DNA of 20,364 bases from an uncultured Campylobacter sp. (GCF_938045205.1 NZ_CALIMY010000070.1:1-20364), one strand, 5' to 3'. Positions 7,552 through 15,401 are shown, counted from the first letter of the stretch. Translations and numbers: made by a program. Notes: generated by a model from the letters alone, not told the origin.

Positions 7552-8655
7552 TTAATGAAGTTTCGACCAAATTTTACTTTTCCAAAGACCTGCAAAAACA
7601 GAAAGGATCAAGAAATAGATCATAATATTTATGGTTGTAGCTTCACGCTGCGATTTTTTGCTGTCGCCTACGTCAGCCAGATACTCCACGACCTTGGCTT
7701 CAGCGTTTTCGTTCAAGCCTACGCGCGGCATCGAAGTGCCTGGAAGCTTCTTTTGCGTATCATTGATAAACTCGTGCAGATAGTTGGCGCCCTTAGAACG
7801 GATCATCATCGAAAGATCAGGAGGCGTCGAGCCCATATACGCAGTCAAGCTAGCCTTGTCGCTGGATGCAAAGAGCTTATCATATTTGACGTCGTGGCAT
7901 CTTAGACAAGCATCCTCAAAAACCGCCTTGCTTAAAAGGAATTTTTTCTGCGCTTCGTCTAGTTCGGTGCCTTGCTTGATGCCGCTAGCAACAGCCTCAG
8001 AGGCGATTAGCTTATCCTCGCTAGGAGCGAGCGATTTTAGATAGGCTACGATATCGGCGATCTCTTGATTTAGATCACCGCCCGCACCGAAAAATCCAGG
8101 CATCGGAAAAGGCTTTTCGTCGCCAAATTTCTGATCTAGCTTAAGAGCCATGATTGGATCTTTGATGAGTGCAGCTAAGAATTTATCGGTGTATAGATAG
8201 CCTGCACTGCTAAGATCCGGAGGATTTACGCCGTATGCGGCACTAGCGCTTGCTGCGTCCATAGGAGCGGGGATATTTGCACTTTTTACTCCATGACATG
8301 CGGTGCAGCCTGCATTTGTAAAGGTTTCGGCGCCTCGCACGGCATCGCCTTTGCTAAGATCGATTTTATTTATCTCATCCCAAAAAAGCACCGTTTTGTC
8401 TTGTTGCTCTTTCGCACTGGCTAGGGCTTTTTTAGAATTTTTTATCATCGTCTCATCCCCGCCTTTTTCAGCTGCGGCCAAAGCGCTTTCTGCTGCGGCT
8501 ACGTTATGCGCGGCTAAAGCCGTATCGCCTGCTGCAAAATCGTAATTTACCGGATCGGTGTGCGGACTGAGCTTAGTATGAGCATAAGGCTCGATAAACC
8601 AGTATAAAATTCCCACACAAAAAAGCACTAAGATTAGGGTTCTTATCTCTTTCAT
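7552..8655 (-). CDS. petC: diheme cytochrome c1 subunit of the cytochrome bc1 complex
   Basis: A 367-residue membrane-anchored cytochrome with two covalent heme sites, CTACH (C117-H121) and CLRCH (C250-H254). Likely axial methionines are M185 in FPMPGFFG and M309 in GTSMPRVG. Hydrophobic helices lie near both ends (about 5-22 and 341-359). It accepts electrons from the Rieske protein in the periplasm and passes them to soluble cytochrome c or the terminal oxidase. A diheme c1 is typical of epsilonproteobacteria and unlike the monoheme c1 of mitochondria. An Ala/Lys/Glu-rich helical stretch (about 41-88) precedes the first heme domain. It is last in petABC, 2 bases after petB, and a hairpin follows it. 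Confidence 0.95.
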   Translation of the reverse strand: MKEIRTLILVLFCVGILYWFIEPYAHTKLSPHTDPVNYDFAAGDTALAAHNVAAAESALAAAEKGGDETMIKNSKKALASAKEQQDKTVLFWDEINKIDLSKGDAVRGAETFTNAGCTACHGVKSANIPAPMDAASASAAYGVNPPDLSSAGYLYTDKFLAALIKDPIMALKLDQKFGDEKPFPMPGFFGAGGDLNQEIADIVAYLKSLAPSEDKLIASEAVASGIKQGTELDEAQKKFLLSKAVFEDACLRCHDVKYDKLFASSDKASLTAYMGSTPPDLSMMIRSKGANYLHEFINDTQKKLPGTSMPRVGLNENAEAKVVEYLADVGDSKKSQREATTINIMIYFLILSVFAGLWKSKIWSKLH

Positions 8656-8657
8656 GG

Positions 8658-9917
8658 CTAGACCCTCTTTCTTTCTGCGATTGTAATTAACGGAAGCACT
8701 ACGACAAGCAATCCGATATAGATGATCGATAAAGCAAAACCCCAGTATTTATTTTCGATACCGAGCTCCATACCGTCTGCGGGGAGCTTTCCGAATAGGC
8801 TAAGCAGAATCATGTCGATTACCAAAACCCAGAACCAGATGAAAAACGCCTTGTTTTTGTGCGCGGGTGCTACTACGCTGCTGCGATCAAATAGCGGTAT
8901 GAAAAATAACGAAACTCCGGCGAATGCAAATGCGATAAGCCCGATGTCGGCGGCCTTAAGCGGTCCTACGTCGAAGTAAAATCCACGCAAAATTTCATAC
9001 TCCCAAAGGAAGTACCACTCCGGATAGATATGCGTCGGGGTTTTGAGGCTGTTTGCCGGCTCGAAATTTATCGGATCCATCGCAAAATCGAAGTGAAAGC
9101 CGACCAGATAAAAGAAAAATATCATAAAGATACTGACGTAGAAAAAATCCTTCGCCAAAAAGCCCGGCCAAAACGGAATTACCTTGCTTTCGCTAGTTTT
9201 GCCCTGCAGATACTTCTCACCCTCGAGCTCGAAGTCAATCTCCTCGCCGTCTAGGTTATTTACATGCGGGAATCTAAGCGAATAAAAATGCACTGCCAGC
9301 ACCGCAACCACCACGAGAGGTAGTAAACAGACGTGAAGCATAAAAAATCGCGTCAGCGTCGGATCACTAACAGCGTAATCGCCGCGAATCCATTCGACTA
9401 TTGCATCGCCAACTACGGGAATTCCACCGAATAAATTCGTAATAACCATCGCTGCCCAGTAGCTCATCTGCCCCCACGGAAGCATATAGCCGCTAAAAGC
9501 CTCCGCCGAAAAGATGATGAAAAGCAGCATTCCGCTTACCCAAATCATCTCTCGCCCTTGCTTATACGAGCGGTAATATATAGCTACTAAAGTATGAATG
9601 TATAAGATCAAAAATACAACCGATGCCGATACTGCGTGGATATGTCGCCATAGCCAGCCGTATTCGACCTCCTTCATAATCGTGAAATTTACGCTATCAA
9701 ATGCTAAATTTACATCCGGCTTATAATACATCACGAGCATTAGTCCACTAACGAACAAAACTATAAATAGCGTCATCAAAATAACGCCCATCGCCCAAAG
9801 GAAGCTGATATTTTTAGGAATCCAATACTCGCTTACCATCACCTTGAAAAATTTCGTTACGGCAAGCCTTTGGTCGAACCAATCCCAAACTCCCGTAGCT
9901 TTTCTTATATGTGCCAT
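8658..9917 (-). CDS. petB: cytochrome b subunit of the cytochrome bc1 complex
   Basis: A 419-residue polytopic protein that binds two b hemes and the quinol sites in the inner membrane. The probable heme ligands are H94/H108 (in HAVSASVVFLILYIH) and H195/H210 (in HVCLLPLVVVAVLAVH). The Qo motif PEWY is at 299-302, followed by FLWEYEILRG. The N-terminal b6-like and C-terminal subunit-IV-like parts are in one chain, as in bc1. The second histidine pair is 15 apart, the spacing of cytochrome b6, against 14 in mitochondrial-type cytochrome b. It lies 9 bases after petA and 2 bases before petC, so the three are co-transcribed. Confidence 0.97.
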   Translation of the reverse strand: MAHIRKATGVWDWFDQRLAVTKFFKVMVSEYWIPKNISFLWAMGVILMTLFIVLFVSGLMLVMYYKPDVNLAFDSVNFTIMKEVEYGWLWRHIHAVSASVVFLILYIHTLVAIYYRSYKQGREMIWVSGMLLFIIFSAEAFSGYMLPWGQMSYWAAMVITNLFGGIPVVGDAIVEWIRGDYAVSDPTLTRFFMLHVCLLPLVVVAVLAVHFYSLRFPHVNNLDGEEIDFELEGEKYLQGKTSESKVIPFWPGFLAKDFFYVSIFMIFFFYLVGFHFDFAMDPINFEPANSLKTPTHIYPEWYFLWEYEILRGFYFDVGPLKAADIGLIAFAFAGVSLFFIPLFDRSSVVAPAHKNKAFFIWFWVLVIDMILLSLFGKLPADGMELGIENKYWGFALSIIYIGLLVVVLPLITIAERKRV

Positions 9918-9926
9918 CTGCGCCTC

Positions 9927-10433
9927 CTATGCTTTCTGCTTTAGGGCTTGGTATTCGGGGCCCTCTTCGCCTAAAACGAGTTTCGTTCCGTCGATTTTAA
10001 AGGGCGGTATATCCATAGGACGCGGCGGCGGACCGAACACGTTTACGCCGTTAGCATCGAAAATCCCACCATGACATGCACAGATGAATTGTTGCGTCGA
10101 TGGCTTGTAGCTAGGAATACAGCCTAAATGGGTGCAAAGACCGATGCAAAGCGTATATCTAGCATCTCCTACGACGACGTCGCGGGCATCGTTTTTAGGC
10201 ATATCGGCAGTCTTTTTAAGCACGAAAATCGGCTTTTTGCGCCACTGCGTTTGATACAGCTCGCCCTCTTTGATCGGACTTAAATCTACCGTAGTGACGC
10301 CGGCGGCGCGCACGCTAGGAAGCGGATCCCACGATTTTTTCATCCCCACTAGCGCAAAAACACCACCCACAGCGGCAACTGCGCCGAAAGTAAGCCCGAT
10401 AAAGCCTCGTCTATCTTGTTTTAGATCAGACAT
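9927..10433 (-). CDS. petA: Rieske iron-sulfur subunit of the cytochrome bc1 complex
   Basis: A 168-residue [2Fe-2S] protein. The two cluster-binding boxes are CTHLGC (C100, H102, C105) and CACHGG (C118, C120, H121), followed by the proline loop GPPPRP. The N-terminus has a twin-arginine signal/anchor (DRRGFIG followed by a hydrophobic stretch to about residue 30), consistent with folded export by Tat and retention as a membrane anchor. It carries electrons from quinol at the Qo site of PetB to PetC. It is first in petABC, with AAAGGA at 10439-10444 as ribosome site and candidate promoter elements upstream. C96, just before box I, is an extra cysteine of unknown role. Confidence 0.97.
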   Translation of the reverse strand: MSDLKQDRRGFIGLTFGAVAAVGGVFALVGMKKSWDPLPSVRAAGVTTVDLSPIKEGELYQTQWRKKPIFVLKKTADMPKNDARDVVVGDARYTLCIGLCTHLGCIPSYKPSTQQFICACHGGIFDANGVNVFGPPPRPMDIPPFKIDGTKLVLGEEGPEYQALKQKA

Positions 10434-10500
10434 CTTTATCCTTTCAAATTAAGAAATTGATAAGTGTCAATTTTAGCCAAATAAAGATTAAATCAATATG

Positions 10501-10543
10501 ATTATAAGCAGAAATTTAGCTTAACCTTGCAAGCTAAATTATA
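10501..10543 (-). promoter_or_regulatory. petABC promoter region with two -10 boxes and an inverted repeat
   Basis: On the minus strand two TATAAT hexamers occur, at 10501-10506 and 10538-10543, about 70 and 105 bases before the petA start. Overlapping or between them lies a perfect 10-base inverted repeat, AATTTAGCTT (10513-10522) and AAGCTAAATT (10531-10540), with an 8-base spacer. This arrangement could be an operator for a dimeric regulator, or a leader hairpin if transcription starts from the distal box. No recognised regulator motif matches it. Confidence 0.5.
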
Positions 10544-10639
10544 TTTTAAGATAATTTTAATGCCTGGCGAGGCGTTTTCGCAGTTTAAAATTTTATAAAT
10601 TTTCAAATTCTATTATATTCTATCACGACGCGGAATTTA

Positions 10640-10786
10640 AAATTTTAAAATTTTGTCGCGCAAGAGTTGCTGCAACAAAGGCGTGCGAAATTTTAAAATT
10701 TCGACATCATAAATAAAATTCCATAAAGCGCGAGATTTTAAATTTAAAGACGAGCATAGAATTTATAAAATCAAATTTTAAAATTT
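10640..10786. repeat. AAATTTTAAAATTT palindromes in the petA upstream spacer
   Basis: Exact copies are at 10640-10653, 10688-10701 and 10773-10786. The middle copy is embedded in a longer perfect 18-base palindrome, CGAAATTTTAAAATTTCG (10686-10703). Spacing between copies (48 and 85 bases) is irregular, unlike a CRISPR array or tandem repeat. Confidence 0.85.
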
Positions 10787-10824
10787 CACTGCTCGGTCAT
10801 GGCGGCAGTAGGGCAGAATTTTAC

Positions 10825-10838
10825 GCTAGCGCGCTAGC
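10825..10838. repeat. palindrome GCTAGCGCGCTAGC with outer inverted repeat
   Basis: The 14 bases are perfectly self-complementary. Outside it, AGAATTTTA (10815-10823) and TAAAATTCT (10847-10855) form a second, slightly offset inverted pair. It is about 390 bases before petA and could be a protein-binding site or cruciform; no function is known to me. Confidence 0.6.
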
Positions 10839-11131
10839 TGAAATTTTAAAATTCTAAATTACGTCGCGCTTCCGTCGTATGAAAAAATTCCACTAGAAGT
10901 AAAATTTAAAACATTAAAATCCCATAGCGGTGCAAATTCTAAATCATTAGAATTTTACGACATCTTAAAATTTCAAGCATCAAAGTCCTGTCGCGATACA
11001 AAATTTTAAAATTCAGCGCCATCGCGAGTCGTAAAATTCTATAAAATTCTGCGGGATTTCAAAGCCTAGCCAAAATTTAAAGATAAATTTCATAAATCCC
11101 TAAAGCCTCGGCAAGCTGCAAAATCAGGGCG

Positions 11132-11159
11132 AAATTTCAAAATTATTATTCTGAAATTT
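11132..11159 (-). terminator. weak candidate terminator after ccsBA
   Basis: AAATTTCA (11132-11139) and TGAAATTT (11152-11159) pair over 8 bases around a 12-base A/T-rich interior, starting 13 bases beyond the ccsBA stop. The stem is AT-only apart from one GC pair and no T-run follows, so this is a tentative call. Confidence 0.3.
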
Positions 11160-11172
11160 GGGCCCCACCTAT

Positions 11173-14100
11173 CTAAAGCCTAGCCGATTTGCCCGAGCGA
11201 AAATACGCCGCGATCGCAAGAGCCACCATCGAAGCGACCATCGCGTACGCCCAGCCCGGCACTGGGATGCGCTCGCCGCTAGCGTATGAGTGCATTCCGC
11301 TTAGGTAGAAATTTACGCCGAAATAGGTCATTATAACGCTAAAATACGCAAACATCGAGGCTACGGCAAAGGCGAACTGATTATTGAGCTTAGGCATAAA
11401 CCTAAAATGTACGACTACCGCGTAGATGAAAATCGTAATGAGCGCCCAGGTCTCCTTCGGATCCCAGCCCCAGTAGCGCCCCCAGCTTTCGTTCGCCCAC
11501 ACGCCGCCTAGGAAGTTGCCGACCGTCAGCAAGCAAAGACCTAGGATCATCGACATTTCGTTGATATGCGTGGCTTCTGCGATATTGCGAGCGATTTCGG
11601 GGTTTTTCTTGTCGAATAAAAACATCACGAGGGTAAAAATTCCAAGCAGCATGCAAAGCCCCAAAAATCCGTAGCTCGCGGTGATTACCGAGACGTGGAT
11701 CGTAAGCCAGTGCGATTTTAGAACCGGCTGGAGATTGGTGATTTGCGGATCGATGTCACTAAGATGCGCGACCATCAGCGTAATGCCCGCCATTATCGAG
11801 GTAAGCGCCAGCGAGATCGCGGATTTGCGCGAGAAAAATATTCCGCTTAGCGACAGCGCCCACGCGATGTAGATGAGCGATTCGTAGGAGTTGCTCCACG
11901 GCGCGTGCCCCGAGACGTAGCCGCGCAGCGCAAGACCTGCAGTATGCGCGATGAAAGCGACGATATTTACGACATAAACGAGCTTAAACGCGCCGCCTAA
12001 GCGAAGAGTAGGCTTCATCATTCGCAAAAAGATAAAGATTAGAAGCAAAAATCCCGAGATAGTGTAGATCGGAAAGAGGCGAGAAAAAATTTTAGCCTTA
12101 TTAAATAAAATTTCATATTTTATCGCACTCTCGCTAGGCATTAGGTTTGCGCCGTTTTGTGCCTGGTATTTTTTGACGTAGCTTAGCATCTTTTCCGCGC
12201 CGCTCCAATCCCCGCTTTCTTGGGCATAGACCACGGACGAAACGAATATTCCCATCATCTTTTTAACTTCAGCAGATTCGTTTTGATCCAGCGCATCGCC
12301 TAGATATAGCGGCGAAAGCCACTCGTTATTTTTAGCGTTCTTAACCGGAATAATTCTAAAATAATCCCCCATAAACGCCGAGTAAAAGACGTTTACGCGC
12401 TCATTTACCTTGATGATCTCTTTATCTAGCACACCGCGATTGCCCAAAGGCTTGCGGTTGATCTCCTCGACCATTTTATCGAGCTTGTAGTAGCTCTCGC
12501 CGCCTTTGAATTCAAAAAAATCCATCATACTGGCGTGGCTTTGCTTCTCGTCCATACCTAGAATTTTCTTAAGCTCCGGCTCGCTAACCTTGATAATCGG
12601 CGCACGCCTCCAGTAGCTTTGATTTAGCATAAACGAAAGCGCAGCGGCGTTGTGGTTTAAAATTTCGCCATTTGGCGCCTTGTAGTTGTCGGCACGGTAA
12701 ATTTTATTTAAAAGCTCCCTAGAAACGGTATCAAAAGGCTCCATTCGCCCATCAAATCCCTGAATTACGAGGCTTGCTAGATCTTCGCTAAATTTAGGAT
12801 CAAATTTCGGCACGGCTAGCTCGCCTCCCATAGTAGAAAAATTATGCGGCGGGACGGAGTCTTGCTCCGCTGCAGATTCTTGCAAAACGGAGCTCTGCTT
12901 GGAATTTTCGGCGGCGGAATTCGGCGCGGAATTTTGCGAAGCGGGATCTTGCACGCTAGCCGGGCTTTGCGACGCGGAATTTTCTGCGGCTGCATTTGAG
13001 GCGGAACTTTGCGAAGTAGAATTTTGAATCGTAGAGTTTTGTTTGGCATTTGCTGCGCTAGGATACAATGCAGCCAAGCTCAAAGCCAATGCGCCTACTA
13101 ATGCCAATGCCGCACCTTTAGTGCCGCGTCGCGATTTTTTGGCGCGTTTTGATGCAGAGCTTTCTGCGGAGCTTGCGGGCACCGAGCTAGACGCCGAATT
13201 TTTAGAATTTACATCTTTTTCTCGAGCAAGATGCGTATTTTCGCTGATTAAGCGCGAGAGCTTGAAAAAGCGCGAGCCCCGGTTGAAAAAGTTAAAAAAC
13301 ATCCCTACGCAAAGCAAAAAATAGCCGATGTAAGTTGGAGCTTTGCCGGGGTCTTTATTGACCGAAAGCACGGTACCACGCTCATCCGTATCGTATGAGC
13401 TTTGGAAAAATCGGTATCCGCCGTAATCGAGCACGTGATTCATAAAAATATCATAATCAAAGCTCGTATTGCCGTCTTTTAGCGTGATTTCGCTTTTATA
13501 TCCGGAGGGCGAATTGGTACCCGGATAGCGATCCATCACAAAGTCGCGAAGCGCGATTTTAAAAGGCAGATGAAGCATCTTTGGCGCCAAGGCTACGATG
13601 AAATTCTTATCGCCTACCTTGTAGCTAGCGCCATGCGAATCCCTAGGCACGTAGATTTCGCGACTCTGCCCCGCAAAGCTTAGCGTAGCTACTACGCCGG
13701 GCTCACCCGGTAAATTCGCATCGACCGGGACAAATTTCTCGACCGCGGAGCTAAGCAGACTAACAGGGGCGAAATTTATCCCGTCGAAGCTGTAAAGCAA
13801 GAGATTGCCTAGCGGATTATCCTCGTTTTTCTTAAGCGACGAAGTGCTCATATCAGCCATTTTAGTGGCGTTTATATCAAGACTTGAGTTTAGATAGAAT
13901 TTGCCGTCTTTGGATTTTATGTAGATGAAATTCTTACTTTTAGGCTCTGCGTTAAAAGTGATACTAAGCTCGCCTATCTCCATGCTTTCGCCCGATTGCA
14001 AGGAGACATTTTGGCTGCCGACATTGTTTGAAAATAATAGTTCCACGCGCGCAGGAGCCTGTCCGGTCGGATCTTGCACCCATTTTAGCTCGCCGTGTTC

Positions 14101-14595
14101 TACGAGCTCTTTAAATTTTAAATTTGCGATCCTACCCTCTACGTCTAGATTGAGATCGAAGTTCATCCGTCCTGCGCCGTTTAAAAATTTGCTCTCGTCA
14201 GCAGATATAAACTCGCCGTCGCTGCCTAAAGTAAGAAGTTGAACGACCTCGTCTTTAGTCGTTACGATCGAGCTCTCGCCGCCCTCTCTTATATGGATAT
14301 TGCCCTCAAAGCCGAAATATCTCGTCAAAATCGCTCCAGCAAGCATAAACAAAAAGCTTACGTGAAAGATTAGTGCAGGCAGCGTGCGAAGTTTAATCAT
14401 GCGGTAGCGATAGATATTGTAGGTTAAATTTACTCCCAAAAGAACCATCAGCGCGCCAAACCACGCAGTAGAATAAACCATCGCCCAAGCTACTTCCGTG
14501 CCGTAAGCGGTCTCTACAAAAGTAGCGATTGCACAGGCTAGCGCCAAAATCAGTAGCATCACTGACGCGCACTCCATACTAAAAAATGTCTTCAT
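11173..14595 (-). CDS. ccsBA: CcsBA fused cytochrome c synthase (system II)
   Basis: A 1140-residue membrane protein joining a ResB/CcsB part (about 1-470) to a CcsA part (about 590-1140). System II exports heme and ligates it to CXXCH cysteines in the periplasm. Helices lie near 10-30, 40-60, 71-91, 421-440 and 494-512, with a large periplasmic domain at 92-420 and several more helices from 838 on. The WWD heme-handling motif is WGRYWGWDPKETW (1038-1050), and candidate heme-ligand histidines include H897 (SGHAPW), H962/H967 (HWLTIH) and H1063. A second periplasmic region (513-835) starts with a Ser/Ala/Asn/Gln-rich repeat segment (518-580). The single-chain fusion is typical of Campylobacter, Helicobacter and Wolinella. 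AAAGGA at 14601-14606 supports the start. Its likely clients include PetC. Confidence 0.96.
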   Translation of the reverse strand: MKTFFSMECASVMLLILALACAIATFVETAYGTEVAWAMVYSTAWFGALMVLLGVNLTYNIYRYRMIKLRTLPALIFHVSFLFMLAGAILTRYFGFEGNIHIREGGESSIVTTKDEVVQLLTLGSDGEFISADESKFLNGAGRMNFDLNLDVEGRIANLKFKELVEHGELKWVQDPTGQAPARVELLFSNNVGSQNVSLQSGESMEIGELSITFNAEPKSKNFIYIKSKDGKFYLNSSLDINATKMADMSTSSLKKNEDNPLGNLLLYSFDGINFAPVSLLSSAVEKFVPVDANLPGEPGVVATLSFAGQSREIYVPRDSHGASYKVGDKNFIVALAPKMLHLPFKIALRDFVMDRYPGTNSPSGYKSEITLKDGNTSFDYDIFMNHVLDYGGYRFFQSSYDTDERGTVLSVNKDPGKAPTYIGYFLLCVGMFFNFFNRGSRFFKLSRLISENTHLAREKDVNSKNSASSSVPASSAESSASKRAKKSRRGTKGAALALVGALALSLAALYPSAANAKQNSTIQNSTSQSSASNAAAENSASQSPASVQDPASQNSAPNSAAENSKQSSVLQESAAEQDSVPPHNFSTMGGELAVPKFDPKFSEDLASLVIQGFDGRMEPFDTVSRELLNKIYRADNYKAPNGEILNHNAAALSFMLNQSYWRRAPIIKVSEPELKKILGMDEKQSHASMMDFFEFKGGESYYKLDKMVEEINRKPLGNRGVLDKEIIKVNERVNVFYSAFMGDYFRIIPVKNAKNNEWLSPLYLGDALDQNESAEVKKMMGIFVSSVVYAQESGDWSGAEKMLSYVKKYQAQNGANLMPSESAIKYEILFNKAKIFSRLFPIYTISGFLLLIFIFLRMMKPTLRLGGAFKLVYVVNIVAFIAHTAGLALRGYVSGHAPWSNSYESLIYIAWALSLSGIFFSRKSAISLALTSIMAGITLMVAHLSDIDPQITNLQPVLKSHWLTIHVSVITASYGFLGLCMLLGIFTLVMFLFDKKNPEIARNIAEATHINEMSMILGLCLLTVGNFLGGVWANESWGRYWGWDPKETWALITIFIYAVVVHFRFMPKLNNQFAFAVASMFAYFSVIMTYFGVNFYLSGMHSYASGERIPVPGWAYAMVASMVALAIAAYFRSGKSARL
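12901..13016. repeat. imperfect 41-base direct repeat within ccsBA
   Basis: Positions 12901-12941 and 12976-13016 align without gaps at 34 of 41 bases, offset by 75 bases (25 codons), so the reading frame is kept. They encode related Ser/Ala/Asn-rich segments (SAPNSAAENSK and SASNAAAENSA). The repeat sits in a low-complexity periplasmic linker. Confidence 0.8.
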
Positions 14596-14904
14596 TGATT
14601 TCCTTTAGATTTACGAGGGTTTTCAAAATCGCGAGATTTTAGCAAAAATTGCTTAATTTTTCATTTTACGACTTGCAAGCGCATGCCTACTAGCGTAGCT
14701 CAAATATGCGTTAAGATGCTCTGACAAAGCGATCAAATTCTCTTCTTAGGCATTCGCGCAGGAATTTAACGGCGCTGATAAAATTTTATAAAATGCTGCG
14801 GAATTTGGCGAAATTCTATTAAATTTAGTGCGCCATCTCATAGCGTAATTTCTAATTTAGAATTCCGCTGCGATAAGATTCTATCTTGGCGAAATTTCTT
14901 CTTA
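14596..14904. other. 309-base spacer between creA and ccsBA
   Basis: No gene is seen. It contains A/T palindromes of a related kind (ATTTTATAAAAT at 14783-14794), a short hairpin near the creA end (AAGAT 14875-14879 with ATCTT 14883-14887), and a possible minus-strand -10 for ccsBA, TAAAAT, at 14636-14641, preceded by a T-tract. None of these is strong. Confidence 0.6.
14636..14641 (-). promoter_or_regulatory. candidate -10 box for ccsBA
   Basis: Minus-strand TAAAAT lies 40 bases before the ccsBA ATG and follows a T-rich stretch (AATTTTTGC). No -35 is visible, as expected for this group. Confidence 0.35.
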
Positions 14905-15396
14905 TTATTTTTTGCCTTGGGTATATGCGAGCTCGCACACGTCGCCCACCGCTTGGTGGCACGGGATCGCCGAGATCGAGTTATTGGGCGAGCCGTCAAT
15001 CACTTTGTCTGAATAAACCAAATAGATTAGCGAGCCCTGCACCGCGTCGTAAAGCCTAACTACATGGGTCTTTTTGAAGATCAACGAGCTGCGTTTTTCA
15101 AAAATATCCTCTTTTTTCAGCTCCTCTTTAATGATGATTTTAGGCGCTGTCTGCACGCACGACACAGAGGCTTCGGAGCGGTCCTCCTCCACGCCGATGA
15201 TCTCTTTGGCACCGCCTTTTTTGGCGTAAGAGACGTAGCAGGTCACGCCGTCGATCTTAGGATCTTTAACCGCGATAACTTCGATGCGATCGTCTTTGCC
15301 AAAAATTCTAAACGAAGTATTTACGCTACCTACGAGCTCGTAATCGCCCGCAAAAGCAAAAGCCGCTAAAATCGCTGCTAGAATAAATTTTTTCAT
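14905..15396 (-). CDS. creA: CreA-family secreted protein
   Basis: A 163-residue protein with a signal peptide (MKKFILAAILAAFAFAG). The mature part matches the CreA family: VGSVNTSFRIFGKDDRIEV near the N-terminus, then DPKIDGVTCYVSYAKKGG, and a C-terminal CHQAVGDVC with a Cys pair that could form a disulfide. The family is widespread, periplasmic and of unknown function. I start it at 15396, not at the in-frame ATG at 15432, because AAAGGA (15402-15407) sits 5 bases before this ATG and the signal peptide begins exactly here. The 15400 ATG overlaps that ribosome site. It is divergent from the phosphosugar mutase gene. Confidence 0.9.
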   Translation of the reverse strand: MKKFILAAILAAFAFAGDYELVGSVNTSFRIFGKDDRIEVIAVKDPKIDGVTCYVSYAKKGGAKEIIGVEEDRSEASVSCVQTAPKIIIKEELKKEDIFEKRSSLIFKKTHVVRLYDAVQGSLIYLVYSDKVIDGSPNNSISAIPCHQAVGDVCELAYTQGKK

Positions 15397-15401
15397 AATC
15401 A

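Larger units (their letters stand above)
10434..11172. other. 739-base non-coding spacer between ccsBA and petA
   Basis: I see no credible gene, tRNA or CRISPR array here. It holds petA promoter candidates near 10501-10543, three exact and two near-exact AAATTTTAAAATTT palindromes, a separate GC/AT palindrome (10825-10838), and an AT-rich stem-loop by the ccsBA end. The sequence alternates A/T blocks with short GC words such as GTCGCG. Its length contrasts with the 1-20-base gaps or overlaps common elsewhere in the window. An unannotated small RNA cannot be ruled out by eye. Confidence 0.7.

Noticed and set aside
7459..7905. Plus-strand open frame antisense to petC
   Set aside because: It crosses the petC hairpin and the strongly supported petC gene, and its basic, aromatic product looks like antisense translation.
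10434..11172. Possible CRISPR array made of repeated A/T words
   Set aside because: The repeated unit is a 14-base palindrome with irregular distances, there are no equal-length spacers, and no cas gene is nearby.
13045..13149. A signal-peptide-like segment within CcsBA (KRAKKSRRGTK then a hydrophobic stretch ending SAANA), suggesting a separate exported protein
   Set aside because: The frame is unbroken and a fifth membrane helix is required here to return the chain to the periplasm; the basic residues fit the positive-inside rule.
12816..13324. Long open frames on the other frames and strand of ccsBA
   Set aside because: They lie inside the well-supported ccsBA frame, have low-complexity basic or Ala-rich products, no ribosome sites, and match no family.
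14875..14887. Terminator after creA (AAGAT/ATCTT hairpin)
   Set aside because: A 5-base AT-rich stem without a following T-run is too weak to call.
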